A stretch of 25,418 nt of DNA from JASFQI01 sp050115555. Its GTDB lineage: Bacteria > Desulfobacterota > DSM-4660 > Desulfatiglandales > HGW-15. Position 1 is the first letter of the stretch. Every line of letters starts with the position of its first letter. Positions 1 to 6,818 of this stretch are shown here, piece after piece. Location of the stretch: NCBI GenBank assembly GCA_050115555.1, contig JASFQI010000025.1, forward strand, positions 1-25,418. The letters run 5' to 3'. The notes beneath the pieces are model-generated. The model was not told where the DNA came from, did no database searches, and saw nothing but the letters and a program-made list of their open reading frames with translations. The position numbers were made by a program, and so were the translations under genes.

Positions 1-2075
1 GTCGTGAAGAGGGGATCGAAAATCCTCGACATCTGCTCCTTCGCCATACCCACGCCTGTGTCTTTGAAGACGATTTGGACGTGATCGTCCCAGGACGTCG
101 TAGAAATAATCACATGACCGCCCTCCTCCGTAGCGTCCAGGGCGTTGTTGAGGAGGTTGAGGAATACCTGCTGAAGCTGGGAGCCGTTGCTACGAATGCA
201 GGGAAGCTCCGGGTCCAGCTCCAGCTGCACCCGGCCCACTGAGGCGTCATCCGAAAATCCGCTGAAGCTCACGACCTTGATGATTTCCCGATTGAGATCG
301 GTTTCCCCGAGGACCGGCTTCTTCGTCCTGGCGAAGTCCAGGAGGTCGTCGTTGATTTTTTTACATCGATAGCACTGCTCCTGAATATTGCAATGAAGCT
401 TGTGCAGGATCTGTTTCAACGATGGGTCGACCCCGCCTTCGACTTCTTCCATCAGATCCGCGATCTCCTCCGAGCAGGCCGCAATGGTGGCAATGGGGTT
501 GTTGATCTCATGGGCGAAGCCAGCCGCCATTTCCCCCAGGGCCGACATCTTGGTGGCCTGCATCAATTGCTCCTCGAGCTTGACGCGCGGGCTGATGTCG
601 CGAACGATAAACTGAATTCGTGTAAACCGCTCGTACTCCTCCATGAGCGACATGTTCACCTCGAGGTGCAGCACGTCCCTTCCCTGCCCGGCGATGATCT
701 CGTAAGGCTGGGTCGGCTTTCCTTCAAGCAGTGAGGTCACCTGGGACTTCACTCTGGTGAGTGTCTCCCCCGCAAAGAGGTCGCAAAGAGATTTTCCTTC
801 CCGGGGCCGATCCTCAAACAGGTCAGATGCCCGTTGGTTGACCGAAAGGATCCTCAGGTCCCGGTCGGTAATGAAGATGCCGTCGTTGGCCTTCTCAAAA
901 AGGTTCTGAAAGCGGATCTCCATCTTCTCCTTTTCCGTGACGTCCTCGAACAGGATGACGACCCCGTACTGACGTTCCTCACGGTTAAAGAGGGGGGCCA
1001 TCTTGTAGTTCAGCGAGAGCACCCGCCCCCTGTTCGTGATGAGGCAGTTCTTGATCGGCAGGGTAGATCCGGAGCGGGAGACGTGGGCCATGTCGTGGAT
1101 CATCTGTTTCGCCCTTCCTGCGTTCAGGAACGCGCGGAAGTCCGTGTTCAGAAGGTCCTCCGGGGCCAGTTCGAAGATGTCCGTCAGGGCCTTGTTGAGG
1201 GTCCTGAGATGGAACTCGCTGTCCACGACGGCAACGCCGTCGGTCATGCTCTCGATGATGTGCTCGTTGTACTCCTTCAGCCTTTTGAGCTCTTTCAAGT
1301 ACTCCGTCTTTTCTGTCGTGTCCTCGAGGATACAGATCAGGGATTCCACCTCGCCCTGTTCGTTTTTCAGGGGGACTCCCTGCAGAGACATGTAGAGGCG
1401 GCGGCCGGTGAGGTTGGCGGTGAAAGGCAGGTCGGAGACGTTGAAGGATTCGCCGGAAAGCCCCTTCCTGAGGTAGGTGTCCAGGCCGGAGAGTCGCACG
1501 TTTTCGGAGTGAAGCCAGTCGAATCCGAGGACCTGATCCTTCGGGGCATCGCCGGCGATCTTCAGGTGGGCCGGGTTGGTCGTGGTGATACGGCCCTGCG
1601 GGTCCAGGGTGAAAATGGCGACCGGGGCGTTCGTGAGAATATTCCGGTGAAATTCGTAGAGTTCCGCATACCTGGACATGATCTGCTGCTGGTGGGTGAT
1701 CTCTTGAATGAACTCGAACAGGAGCGGTTCGTTCTCCGCGCTCTCAATAGGTAGGGTGATAACCCGGAAAAACCGTATGCTGCCTGCGCCGTCGGGGACC
1801 ACCATGGTGCGGTCCCGAATCTCGGTACCGTCCCCGAACGACTGAAATGGGCAGTCCGGACAGGGGCTGTGGCGTTTGAAGCAGCGAAAGCATTCAAAGA
1901 CGGGGAGACGCAATCCGGCCGGAAAGAGATTCAGAATCGAGACACTGTGACGGATGATGCGGTAATTCCGATCGATCACGGCATAGGCGGACCGCGTATA
2001 CATGAAGGCCTGCTCTAACTCGAGACCGTTAAGAATTCCCTCGGCGATCTCAAACGTATTCACTCCTTCTTCCAT
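1..2075 (-). CDS. Multi-PAS sensor histidine kinase (partial, C-terminus beyond window start)
   Basis: Reading the minus strand from the ATG at 2075 gives 691 open codons that run off the window start. The order is an N-terminal PAS-like region (about residues 28-115) with a cysteine cluster (C62, C65, C72, C75), roughly three more PAS domains (about 145-260, 275-390, 400-510), a HisKA helix with H-box GFAHEINNPIA (phospho-acceptor H522), and a HATPase domain with N-box NLLNNALDAT, then DTGVGM and IFDPLFTT. The final GTGLGL-type glycine box lies outside. There is no obvious membrane segment, so the sensor is probably cytoplasmic. The kinase core is of the NtrB/AtoS type, which usually phosphorylates NtrC-family sigma-54 activators. 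The gene is divergent from the catabolic operon and faces a sigma-54 promoter with twin upstream sites, so I infer that it controls that operon through a regulator encoded outside the window. A GAGGAA Shine-Dalgarno precedes the start. Confidence 0.9.
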   Translation of the reverse strand, partial: MEEGVNTFEIAEGILNGLELEQAFMYTRSAYAVIDRNYRIIRHSVSILNLFPAGLRLPVFECFRCFKRHSPCPDCPFQSFGDGTEIRDRTMVVPDGAGSIRFFRVITLPIESAENEPLLFEFIQEITHQQQIMSRYAELYEFHRNILTNAPVAIFTLDPQGRITTTNPAHLKIAGDAPKDQVLGFDWLHSENVRLSGLDTYLRKGLSGESFNVSDLPFTANLTGRRLYMSLQGVPLKNEQGEVESLICILEDTTEKTEYLKELKRLKEYNEHIIESMTDGVAVVDSEFHLRTLNKALTDIFELAPEDLLNTDFRAFLNAGRAKQMIHDMAHVSRSGSTLPIKNCLITNRGRVLSLNYKMAPLFNREERQYGVVILFEDVTEKEKMEIRFQNLFEKANDGIFITDRDLRILSVNQRASDLFEDRPREGKSLCDLFAGETLTRVKSQVTSLLEGKPTQPYEIIAGQGRDVLHLEVNMSLMEEYERFTRIQFIVRDISPRVKLEEQLMQATKMSALGEMAAGFAHEINNPIATIAACSEEIADLMEEVEGGVDPSLKQILHKLHCNIQEQCYRCKKINDDLLDFARTKKPVLGETDLNREIIKVVSFSGFSDDASVGRVQLELDPELPCIRSNGSQLQQVFLNLLNNALDATEEGGHVIISTTSWDDHVQIVFKDTGVGMAKEQMSRIFDPLFT

Positions 2076-2280
2076 GGCTTCCTCGCAGGGTTTCAATAGT
2101 GAGCTGTCTCCTCCGCAGGGAGACCGTTTGGGGCGGTCCCCATTTCTCGCACGCCCTCCTTTGAATAGGGACTACAAGTTTCGGGCCAACGGCACGGGAC
2201 CTCGGCTTCGATACCCCGGAGCCCTCCTTTCCTGCATCCCAGCCAATGGCCGGGGATCGTGGAACGGGGGTCCATGCGCG

Positions 2281-2298
2281 AAGCACGACATTTTGTCC
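2281..2298 (-). promoter_or_regulatory. Upstream activator site 1 (dyad, inverted copy)
   Basis: On the minus strand this reads GACAAAATGTCGTGCTT (+ strand 2281-2297), 16 of 17 bases identical to site 2 at 2371-2387 but in the opposite orientation. The core is a dyad, CGACA-TTT-TGTCc, centred at 2292. It lies about 225 bp upstream of the predicted transcription start, a normal distance for an enhancer-binding protein. The binding protein is unknown. Confidence 0.6.
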
Positions 2299-2369
2299 GG
2301 CCGGCCTTGTTGAGCCTTCATCGGGCCTGTCCCGGCTCCTTTCGGCTGTTTTTTAAGAGCGGAAGGCTA

Positions 2370-2387
2370 CGACAAAATGTCGCGCTT
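2370..2387 (+). promoter_or_regulatory. Upstream activator site 2 (perfect dyad)
   Basis: The core CGACA-AAA-TGTCG (2370-2382) is a perfect 5-bp inverted repeat with a 3-bp spacer, centred at 2376. The longer element GACAAAATGTCGCGCTT (2371-2387) repeats site 1 in inverted orientation. The two centres are 84 bp apart, about eight helical turns, so both face the same side of the DNA. The site is about 141 bp upstream of the predicted start of transcription. Confidence 0.62.
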
Positions 2388-2490
2388 GAGCTTTCGGCGG
2401 TCACGCATCCCTGAGCCCTTTTCCCGTGGATCCGAATTGAGATGCAAGAATATCCATAGGTTAGGTGGTTTTTCAAGCATTCAGGCATTG

Positions 2491-2506
2491 TGGCACGCAT
2501 GTTGTA
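2491..2506 (+). promoter_or_regulatory. Sigma-54 (RpoN) -24/-12 promoter
   Basis: The sequence TGGCACGCATGTTGTA matches the consensus TGGCACG-N4-TTGCW at every defined position except T for C in the -12 GC. The GG and the -12 dinucleotide have the required spacing. Transcription would begin near 2517 and read into the MaoC-type hydratase gene at 2619. The two dyads upstream sit where an NtrC-family activator would bind. Confidence 0.75.
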
Positions 2507-2618
2507 CTTCAGGGAGCTTCAACGAAACGGACACCACGGGAGGTCAGGAGAAGAACGCGGCCGCCGTACGCGCAAGCCTTCCGGTCGTTTAAACGGTGAA
2601 CCTAAGGAGGCGCACGAC

Positions 2619-3101
2619 GTGTCCATACCCAAAACGGTCTACAACAAAGGCATTGTGTTCGAGGACTATTCCGTCGGAGACGAGTTCGTCTCCGCGTCCC
2701 GGACCCTGACCGAGTCCGATATCTGGATGTTCGCCTGCTGGTCAGGAGATTACAACCCCCTTCACACGGATGAGGAGTTCGGCCGGCAGGGCCCTTTTGG
2801 AGGGCGCATCGCCCACGGGCTTCTGACCGCATGCATCGGCACGGGCCTGGCCAACCAGACTCTCATGTTCGAGGGGACATCCATGGCGCTGCTCAGCTCC
2901 ACGGCACGATACACCGGCGTGGCCCGGGCCGGGGATACCCTTCGCACTGTAGTGCGGGTGACCGACAAGAAGGATACGAAAAAGTATGCGGATCGCGGCA
3001 TCGTCACCTTTGACTGGACGGTATACAACCAGCGGGACGAGGCGGTGTGCGAGGCCCAGTGGGTGCTGATGATCAAACGCGGGCAGAAGCGCCCGTCGTA
3101 A
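2619..3101 (+). CDS. MaoC-family (R)-specific enoyl-CoA hydratase
   Basis: This is a 160-residue single hot-dog-fold protein of the MaoC / (R)-hydratase family, which adds water to a 2-enoyl-CoA in the cytoplasm. The hydratase-2 signature is visible as SGDYNPLHTDEEF, containing the catalytic Asp and His, followed by GGRIAHGLL. The chosen start is GTG at 2619, because TAAGGAGG at 2603-2610 lies 8 nt upstream; the reading frame is open further upstream to 2490, but that extension runs through the sigma-54 promoter and leader. As first gene behind the -24/-12 promoter it should be strongly regulated. With the following SDR and thiolase it forms a hydration, oxidation and thiolysis series. In an indoleacetate-like pathway it would hydrate an aryl-acryloyl-CoA such as 2-aminocinnamoyl-CoA; that substrate is inference. 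Confidence 0.88.
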   Translation: MSIPKTVYNKGIVFEDYSVGDEFVSASRTLTESDIWMFACWSGDYNPLHTDEEFGRQGPFGGRIAHGLLTACIGTGLANQTLMFEGTSMALLSSTARYTGVARAGDTLRTVVRVTDKKDTKKYADRGIVTFDWTVYNQRDEAVCEAQWVLMIKRGQKRPS

Positions 3102-3152
3102 CCATCGGGTGTCTGCGCGCACGCGTTTCACGAAGAGGAAAGGATAGTCGAA

Positions 3153-3899
3153 ATGAGATTGAAAGGAAAGGTCGCGATGATTACGGGCGCTGGAGGCGGC
3201 ATCGGCCGGGCGACCGCGCTGAGGTTCGCACGGGAAGGGGCGAGCCTCATTCTCAATGACATCGATTCCGAAAACCTGGGCCGGGTATCGAAGACCATCG
3301 AGAAGAACGGCGGCAAGGTCCTCGCCGAGGTCATGGACCATACGGACAAGGAACAGGTGACGGCGGTCGTGGACCACGGGCTCAAGGCCTACGGCCGCAT
3401 CGACGTCCTGTGCAATATCGCGGGACTGAACCGGGACGCCCTTTGCAAGAAGATGAGCGAAGATCTCTTCGACGATGTCATCCGAATCAACCTCAAGGGA
3501 CCGTGGCTCTGCTGCCAGGCCGTTATTCCCGCCATGAGCGAGCAGAAATCCGGCTCCATTGTCAATACCAGCTCTATTGGGGCGCACGGCAACCTTGGCC
3601 AGTCCAACTACGCAGCGGCAAAGGCCGGCGTCATCGCCCTGAGCAAGTCCCTGGCACTGGAGATGTCACGCTACAACGTGACGGTGAACACGGTAGCGCC
3701 CGGTGCAACGGATACGCCCCTTCTTCAGGCCACACCGCAGGAGTTTCTCGAGAAGTTCAAGGCAGGGATTCCCTTGAAGCGGTTTGCCACGCCCGACGAA
3801 CTTGCCGGCACCTACCTCTTCTTTGCCGACGAGGACGCACGCTACATCACGGGTCAGGTGATCTTCGTGGCCGGCGGCCTCGATCTGGTCTTCAAATAG
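3153..3899 (+). CDS. SDR-family 3-hydroxyacyl-CoA dehydrogenase / FabG-like reductase
   Basis: A 248-residue classical short-chain dehydrogenase. It has the nucleotide-binding TGAGGGIG (residues 11-18), an NIAG variant of NNAG at 88-91, and the catalytic Ser141 (NTSSIGA), Tyr153 and Lys157 (YAAAK). Asp36 at the end of the second beta strand favours NAD(H) over NADP(H). The family includes FabG, type II 3-hydroxyacyl-CoA dehydrogenases and the BbsC/BbsD dehydrogenases of toluene breakdown. Here it follows a hydratase and precedes a thiolase, so oxidation of a 3-hydroxyacyl-CoA to a 3-oxoacyl-CoA is the most likely job. A GAGGAAAGG Shine-Dalgarno lies about 9 nt before the ATG, 51 bp after the hydratase stop. 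Confidence 0.9.
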   Translation: MRLKGKVAMITGAGGGIGRATALRFAREGASLILNDIDSENLGRVSKTIEKNGGKVLAEVMDHTDKEQVTAVVDHGLKAYGRIDVLCNIAGLNRDALCKKMSEDLFDDVIRINLKGPWLCCQAVIPAMSEQKSGSIVNTSSIGAHGNLGQSNYAAAKAGVIALSKSLALEMSRYNVTVNTVAPGATDTPLLQATPQEFLEKFKAGIPLKRFATPDELAGTYLFFADEDARYITGQVIFVAGGLDLVFK

Positions 3900-3928
3900 G
3901 AATCGACACTCTTCGGGGGGCGGAATCA

Positions 3929-5344
3929 ATGACGGGAATCGTATCATGCGGCGTTCACATTCCCAGGTGGCGAATGAGTGCCTCCTGCATCCACGGTGCG
4001 TGGGGCCGACCGGGCGGGAAGGGCGAAAGGGCCGTTGCCAACTTCGATGAAGACAGCATTACCATGGGGGTCAGTGCCGGGATGGACTGCCTGAGGGGCG
4101 CACCCTGCGGCGAGGAAGACATCGAAGGGCTCTACTTCAGTACAACGACTCCTCCCTATCGGGAAAAATCCTCGGCTGCGACTATAGCCACGGCCCTGGA
4201 TCTCCGCGGGGACCTTCGGACCATGGACTGCGGCGCATCCCTTCGGTCCTCGGTGTCGGCCCTGCTGAGTGCGGCCGACGCCGTGGAGACGGGGCGCAGT
4301 GGCCCCTCGCTCGTGGTGGGCGCAGACTGCCGCCTCGCCGAGCCGGGCTCGCCGCTGGAGCCGGTCCTGGGGGATGGCGCGGCCTCCGTCCTCGTGGGGC
4401 GCGAGGGCGTACGAGCCGAGATCCTGGATGCCTACTCCGTCTCAGACGACATTATGGATCTATGGCGTCGGGACGAAGACCCCTTTGTAATCCAGGACGA
4501 CGTCAGGTTCGCACAGATCTATGGGTTTCAGCACTCCGCCACTAAGGCGGCGGAGGGGTTGATGTCGCGTATGTCCCTCCAGCCGAAGGACTTCGCCAAG
4601 GTCCTCATCACACCGGTGGATGCCCGAAGCCACGGAAAGGTCGCGGCAAAGCTGGGCTTCGATGTAAAGGCCCAGCTCATCGCTCCTCCGGCCGGCATCG
4701 GGCTCTGCGGCACTGCACTACCCCTTCTCCTGCTGGCCTCCGCCCTGGATGAGCTCGAGCCGGGGCAGCTCTTCCTCCTGATCGCTTACGGGGACGGTGC
4801 GGATGCCGTGGCGCTCCGGGCCGTGGACGGGGTCCGGGGTGGAGAGGGCCGAACACACCTTCAGAGCCAGCTTGATGCGCGGAGAGAGCTGGACAACTAC
4901 ACCAAATTCCTCAGTTTCCATCACCTGATCCGGGGGCAGGGCCCCCTGACGGCGCCTTTTTCCTCCTCCACACTGGTGTACCGGGAGAAGGAGACGAACC
5001 TGAAGCTCTACGCCAGGGAGTGCGAAGAGTGTGGAAAAATCCAATTCCTCCGTGATGTCCACGTGTGCCCGGGCTGTTATGCCCAGGACCGTTTTCGCAC
5101 CGTCAAACTCAGCAAGGAGGCCGTCCTCTTTTCCTACAATCAGGAGTACTACTACCCGAGCCCGGATCCTCCCACAACCATGGCCATTATCGACTTTCCC
5201 GAGGGCGCGAGAATGACGACGCAGATGACCGATGTGGACCCGAAGGACGTTCGCGTCGAAATGCCCGTGGAGATGTGCTTCCGAAAGTTTCACGACGGGA
5301 ATTATTTTCACAACTATTTCTGGAAATGCCGCCCCAAAGCGTAA
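3929..5344 (+). CDS. HMG-CoA-synthase-like domain fused to DUF35 zinc-ribbon/OB-fold
   Basis: A 471-residue two-part protein. Residues 1 to about 310 have the thiolase fold of archaeal-type HMG-CoA synthases, with the nucleophile position at Cys101 (DCGASLRSS) and the late IAYGDGADA strand. Residues about 340-471 are a DUF35 module: a rubredoxin-like zinc ribbon (C365, C368, C380, C383) followed by an OB fold. DUF35 proteins bridge thiolases and HMG-CoA synthases in archaea, and BbsA plays a similar part beside the thiolase BbsB in toluene breakdown. The next enzyme gene is a thiolase, so a complex is likely. By my alignment the HMGCS general base Glu and the His are replaced by Thr73 and Thr228, so HMG-CoA synthesis is doubtful. 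I start at ATG 3929 after a G-rich Shine-Dalgarno; the frame is open further upstream only inside the SDR gene. Confidence 0.85.
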   Translation: MTGIVSCGVHIPRWRMSASCIHGAWGRPGGKGERAVANFDEDSITMGVSAGMDCLRGAPCGEEDIEGLYFSTTTPPYREKSSAATIATALDLRGDLRTMDCGASLRSSVSALLSAADAVETGRSGPSLVVGADCRLAEPGSPLEPVLGDGAASVLVGREGVRAEILDAYSVSDDIMDLWRRDEDPFVIQDDVRFAQIYGFQHSATKAAEGLMSRMSLQPKDFAKVLITPVDARSHGKVAAKLGFDVKAQLIAPPAGIGLCGTALPLLLLASALDELEPGQLFLLIAYGDGADAVALRAVDGVRGGEGRTHLQSQLDARRELDNYTKFLSFHHLIRGQGPLTAPFSSSTLVYREKETNLKLYARECEECGKIQFLRDVHVCPGCYAQDRFRTVKLSKEAVLFSYNQEYYYPSPDPPTTMAIIDFPEGARMTTQMTDVDPKDVRVEMPVEMCFRKFHDGNYFHNYFWKCRPKA

Positions 5345-5395
5345 GGATGCCGGACGGCAGCCGTTCCCTGGGCTAGGGACACCGAGGAGGCGGGT

Positions 5396-5566
5396 TTGGG
5401 AAGGTACTGCGGCATCGATTCGGTCTGGATCGAAAGGTTCCTGGATCGATTGAAAGAGCAGAAGGCGGATCCGGAGAGAGCGGGTAACGGGGAGGAAGAT
5501 GAGAAAGCTCCTTCTCCAAAGGAAAGGAAACCCCATCCGGGTCCGGGAGCCAGAGCGACCCGGTGA
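5396..5566 (+). CDS. Possible small protein (56 aa), unrecognised
   Basis: The 250-bp gap between the DUF35 fusion and the thiolase contains a TTG-started frame preceded by GAGGAGG at 5384-5390. It would encode a 56-residue charged peptide with a short amphipathic start (residues GRYCGIDSVWIERFLDRL) and a Lys/Glu/Pro-rich tail. I do not recognise it. Its support is the good ribosome-binding site and the plausible helical N-terminus. Against it are the TTG start and the low-complexity tail. It could equally be untranslated leader. Confidence 0.3.
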   Translation: MGRYCGIDSVWIERFLDRLKEQKADPERAGNGEEDEKAPSPKERKPHPGPGARATR

Positions 5567-5594
5567 GCGGCACCCATTGCGAGGGAAGTGAATC

Positions 5595-6791
5595 ATGACA
5601 TCCATAATCACACACCGAGTAGCCATTGTCGGCGCGGGCTGCACCAGGTTTGACGAGAACTTTGACCAGAGCTACGGCGACCTGATCGCGGAGGCCGCCT
5701 TCGAGGCGTTTGAAGAGGCCGGCGTGGGGCCCCGGGACATCGACGGGGCATGGCTGAGCACAGCCTTCCCGGACAACACCGTGTACCACGGAAAGGCAGG
5801 GCATGACCTCTGCGAGCCGCTCTCTCTGAGGGGGATTCCGATCACACGGGTCTCCAACTTCTGCGGCTCGGCCGGGGATGCGGTGATCAATGCGTCCCAG
5901 GCCCTTCTCTCGGGACGCCACCGTTGCGTGTTGGCCATGGGCGTCGAGAAGCTGAGAGAGCGTTCCCCGCGAAACAGCCTGGTCAAGATGATGGTGGAGA
6001 CGCTTCATCCGCTTTACCAGAAGGGCTTCACCGCACCCGGCACCTTTGCGGTGTATGCCAATCGCATGATGGCAAAGATCGGTCTCAAGAGGGAGCACCT
6101 GGCTAAGATCTCCGCCAAGAACCACTGCTTCGGGGTCCACAACCCCAAGGCAGAATACCGGATAAAGATGACTTACGAGGATGTCCTGAAGTCTCCCATG
6201 GTGGTCTACCCGCTGACCGTCATGGACTGCTGTCCCACGACGGACGGGGCCGCCTGCGTGATTATGATGCGGACGGAGGATGCGGGCGCCTTCAACCGGG
6301 ACCACATCCTGATCCGGGGGCTCGAGCTCTACGTGAGCGACGGCTGGGACTTCCCCTACTTCAACCCGGATAACGACTTCATGCATTTCAGCAATCTGAA
6401 GGCCGCGGCCGCTCGGATGTACAGGAACGCCGGTATTCTCAACCCTCTCGAAGAGATCGACTGCTCCGAGGTGCACGACTGCTTCACCATCAATGAGGCC
6501 CTCACCTACGAGGGGCTCGGTTTCGTGGATCGCATAGAAGATGTTCCCGCAGCCATCGACGACGGGCTGTTTGACGAGGGGGGTAAGGTTCCCGTCAATA
6601 CGAGCGGTGGCCTGCTCAGCTGCGGCCATCCCGTGGGCGCGACCGGGCTTCGCATGATGTACGCGATCAAGGCCCAGCTCCAGGAAAAGGCCGGGGGCGC
6701 ACAGGTTCGGAACGCCCGGCTCGGTCTGACGGAAAATATGGGCGGACCGGCCAGCATTCTGGCCCTGAGTCTTCTCAGCCGAAACGATTAG
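5595..6791 (+). CDS. Thiolase (SCP-x-type acetyl-CoA acyltransferase)
   Basis: A 398-residue thiolase-family enzyme that would cleave a 3-oxoacyl-CoA with CoA to give acetyl-CoA and a shortened acyl-CoA. Visible catalytic elements are the acyl-accepting Cys90 (NFCGSAGDA), the His294 motif EVHDCFTINE typical of SCP-x/BbsB-type thiolases, and C343-G-H-P in LLSCGHPVGATG. The length fits the family. A GAGGGAAG ribosome site precedes ATG 5595. It sits directly after the DUF35-bearing protein, which probably serves as its partner. In the proposed pathway this step would release the aryl-carboxyl-CoA (for example 2-aminobenzoyl-CoA) and acetyl-CoA. The substrate is inferred from context. Confidence 0.9.
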   Translation: MTSIITHRVAIVGAGCTRFDENFDQSYGDLIAEAAFEAFEEAGVGPRDIDGAWLSTAFPDNTVYHGKAGHDLCEPLSLRGIPITRVSNFCGSAGDAVINASQALLSGRHRCVLAMGVEKLRERSPRNSLVKMMVETLHPLYQKGFTAPGTFAVYANRMMAKIGLKREHLAKISAKNHCFGVHNPKAEYRIKMTYEDVLKSPMVVYPLTVMDCCPTTDGAACVIMMRTEDAGAFNRDHILIRGLELYVSDGWDFPYFNPDNDFMHFSNLKAAAARMYRNAGILNPLEEIDCSEVHDCFTINEALTYEGLGFVDRIEDVPAAIDDGLFDEGGKVPVNTSGGLLSCGHPVGATGLRMMYAIKAQLQEKAGGAQVRNARLGLTENMGGPASILALSLLSRND

Positions 6792-6818
6792 GCGTCCACA
6801 GCCTGGAAGGAGTGGATC

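Larger units (their letters stand above)
2076..2618. promoter_or_regulatory. Divergent intergenic control region
   Basis: This 543-bp stretch separates the leftward kinase from the rightward operon and shows no convincing gene. It holds two inverted copies of a 17-bp dyad element, a -24/-12 promoter and a leader of about 100 nt. It also contains a perfect 10-bp palindrome, CGTTTAAACG at 2586-2595, just upstream of the first Shine-Dalgarno; its role is unknown. Confidence 0.7.

Noticed and set aside
2162..2189. Sigma-70 promoter for the histidine kinase (minus strand TTGGCC, 16 bp, TATTCA)
   Set aside because: Both hexamers are weak matches and such pairs arise by chance in this length of DNA.
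2619..6791. Toluene-type benzylsuccinate (bbs) operon
   Set aside because: Hydratase, SDR, DUF35 and thiolase resemble bbs, but the CoA-transferase and any glycyl-radical synthase are absent from the window, and the mutases, HyuAB and Mo hydroxylase do not belong to that pathway.
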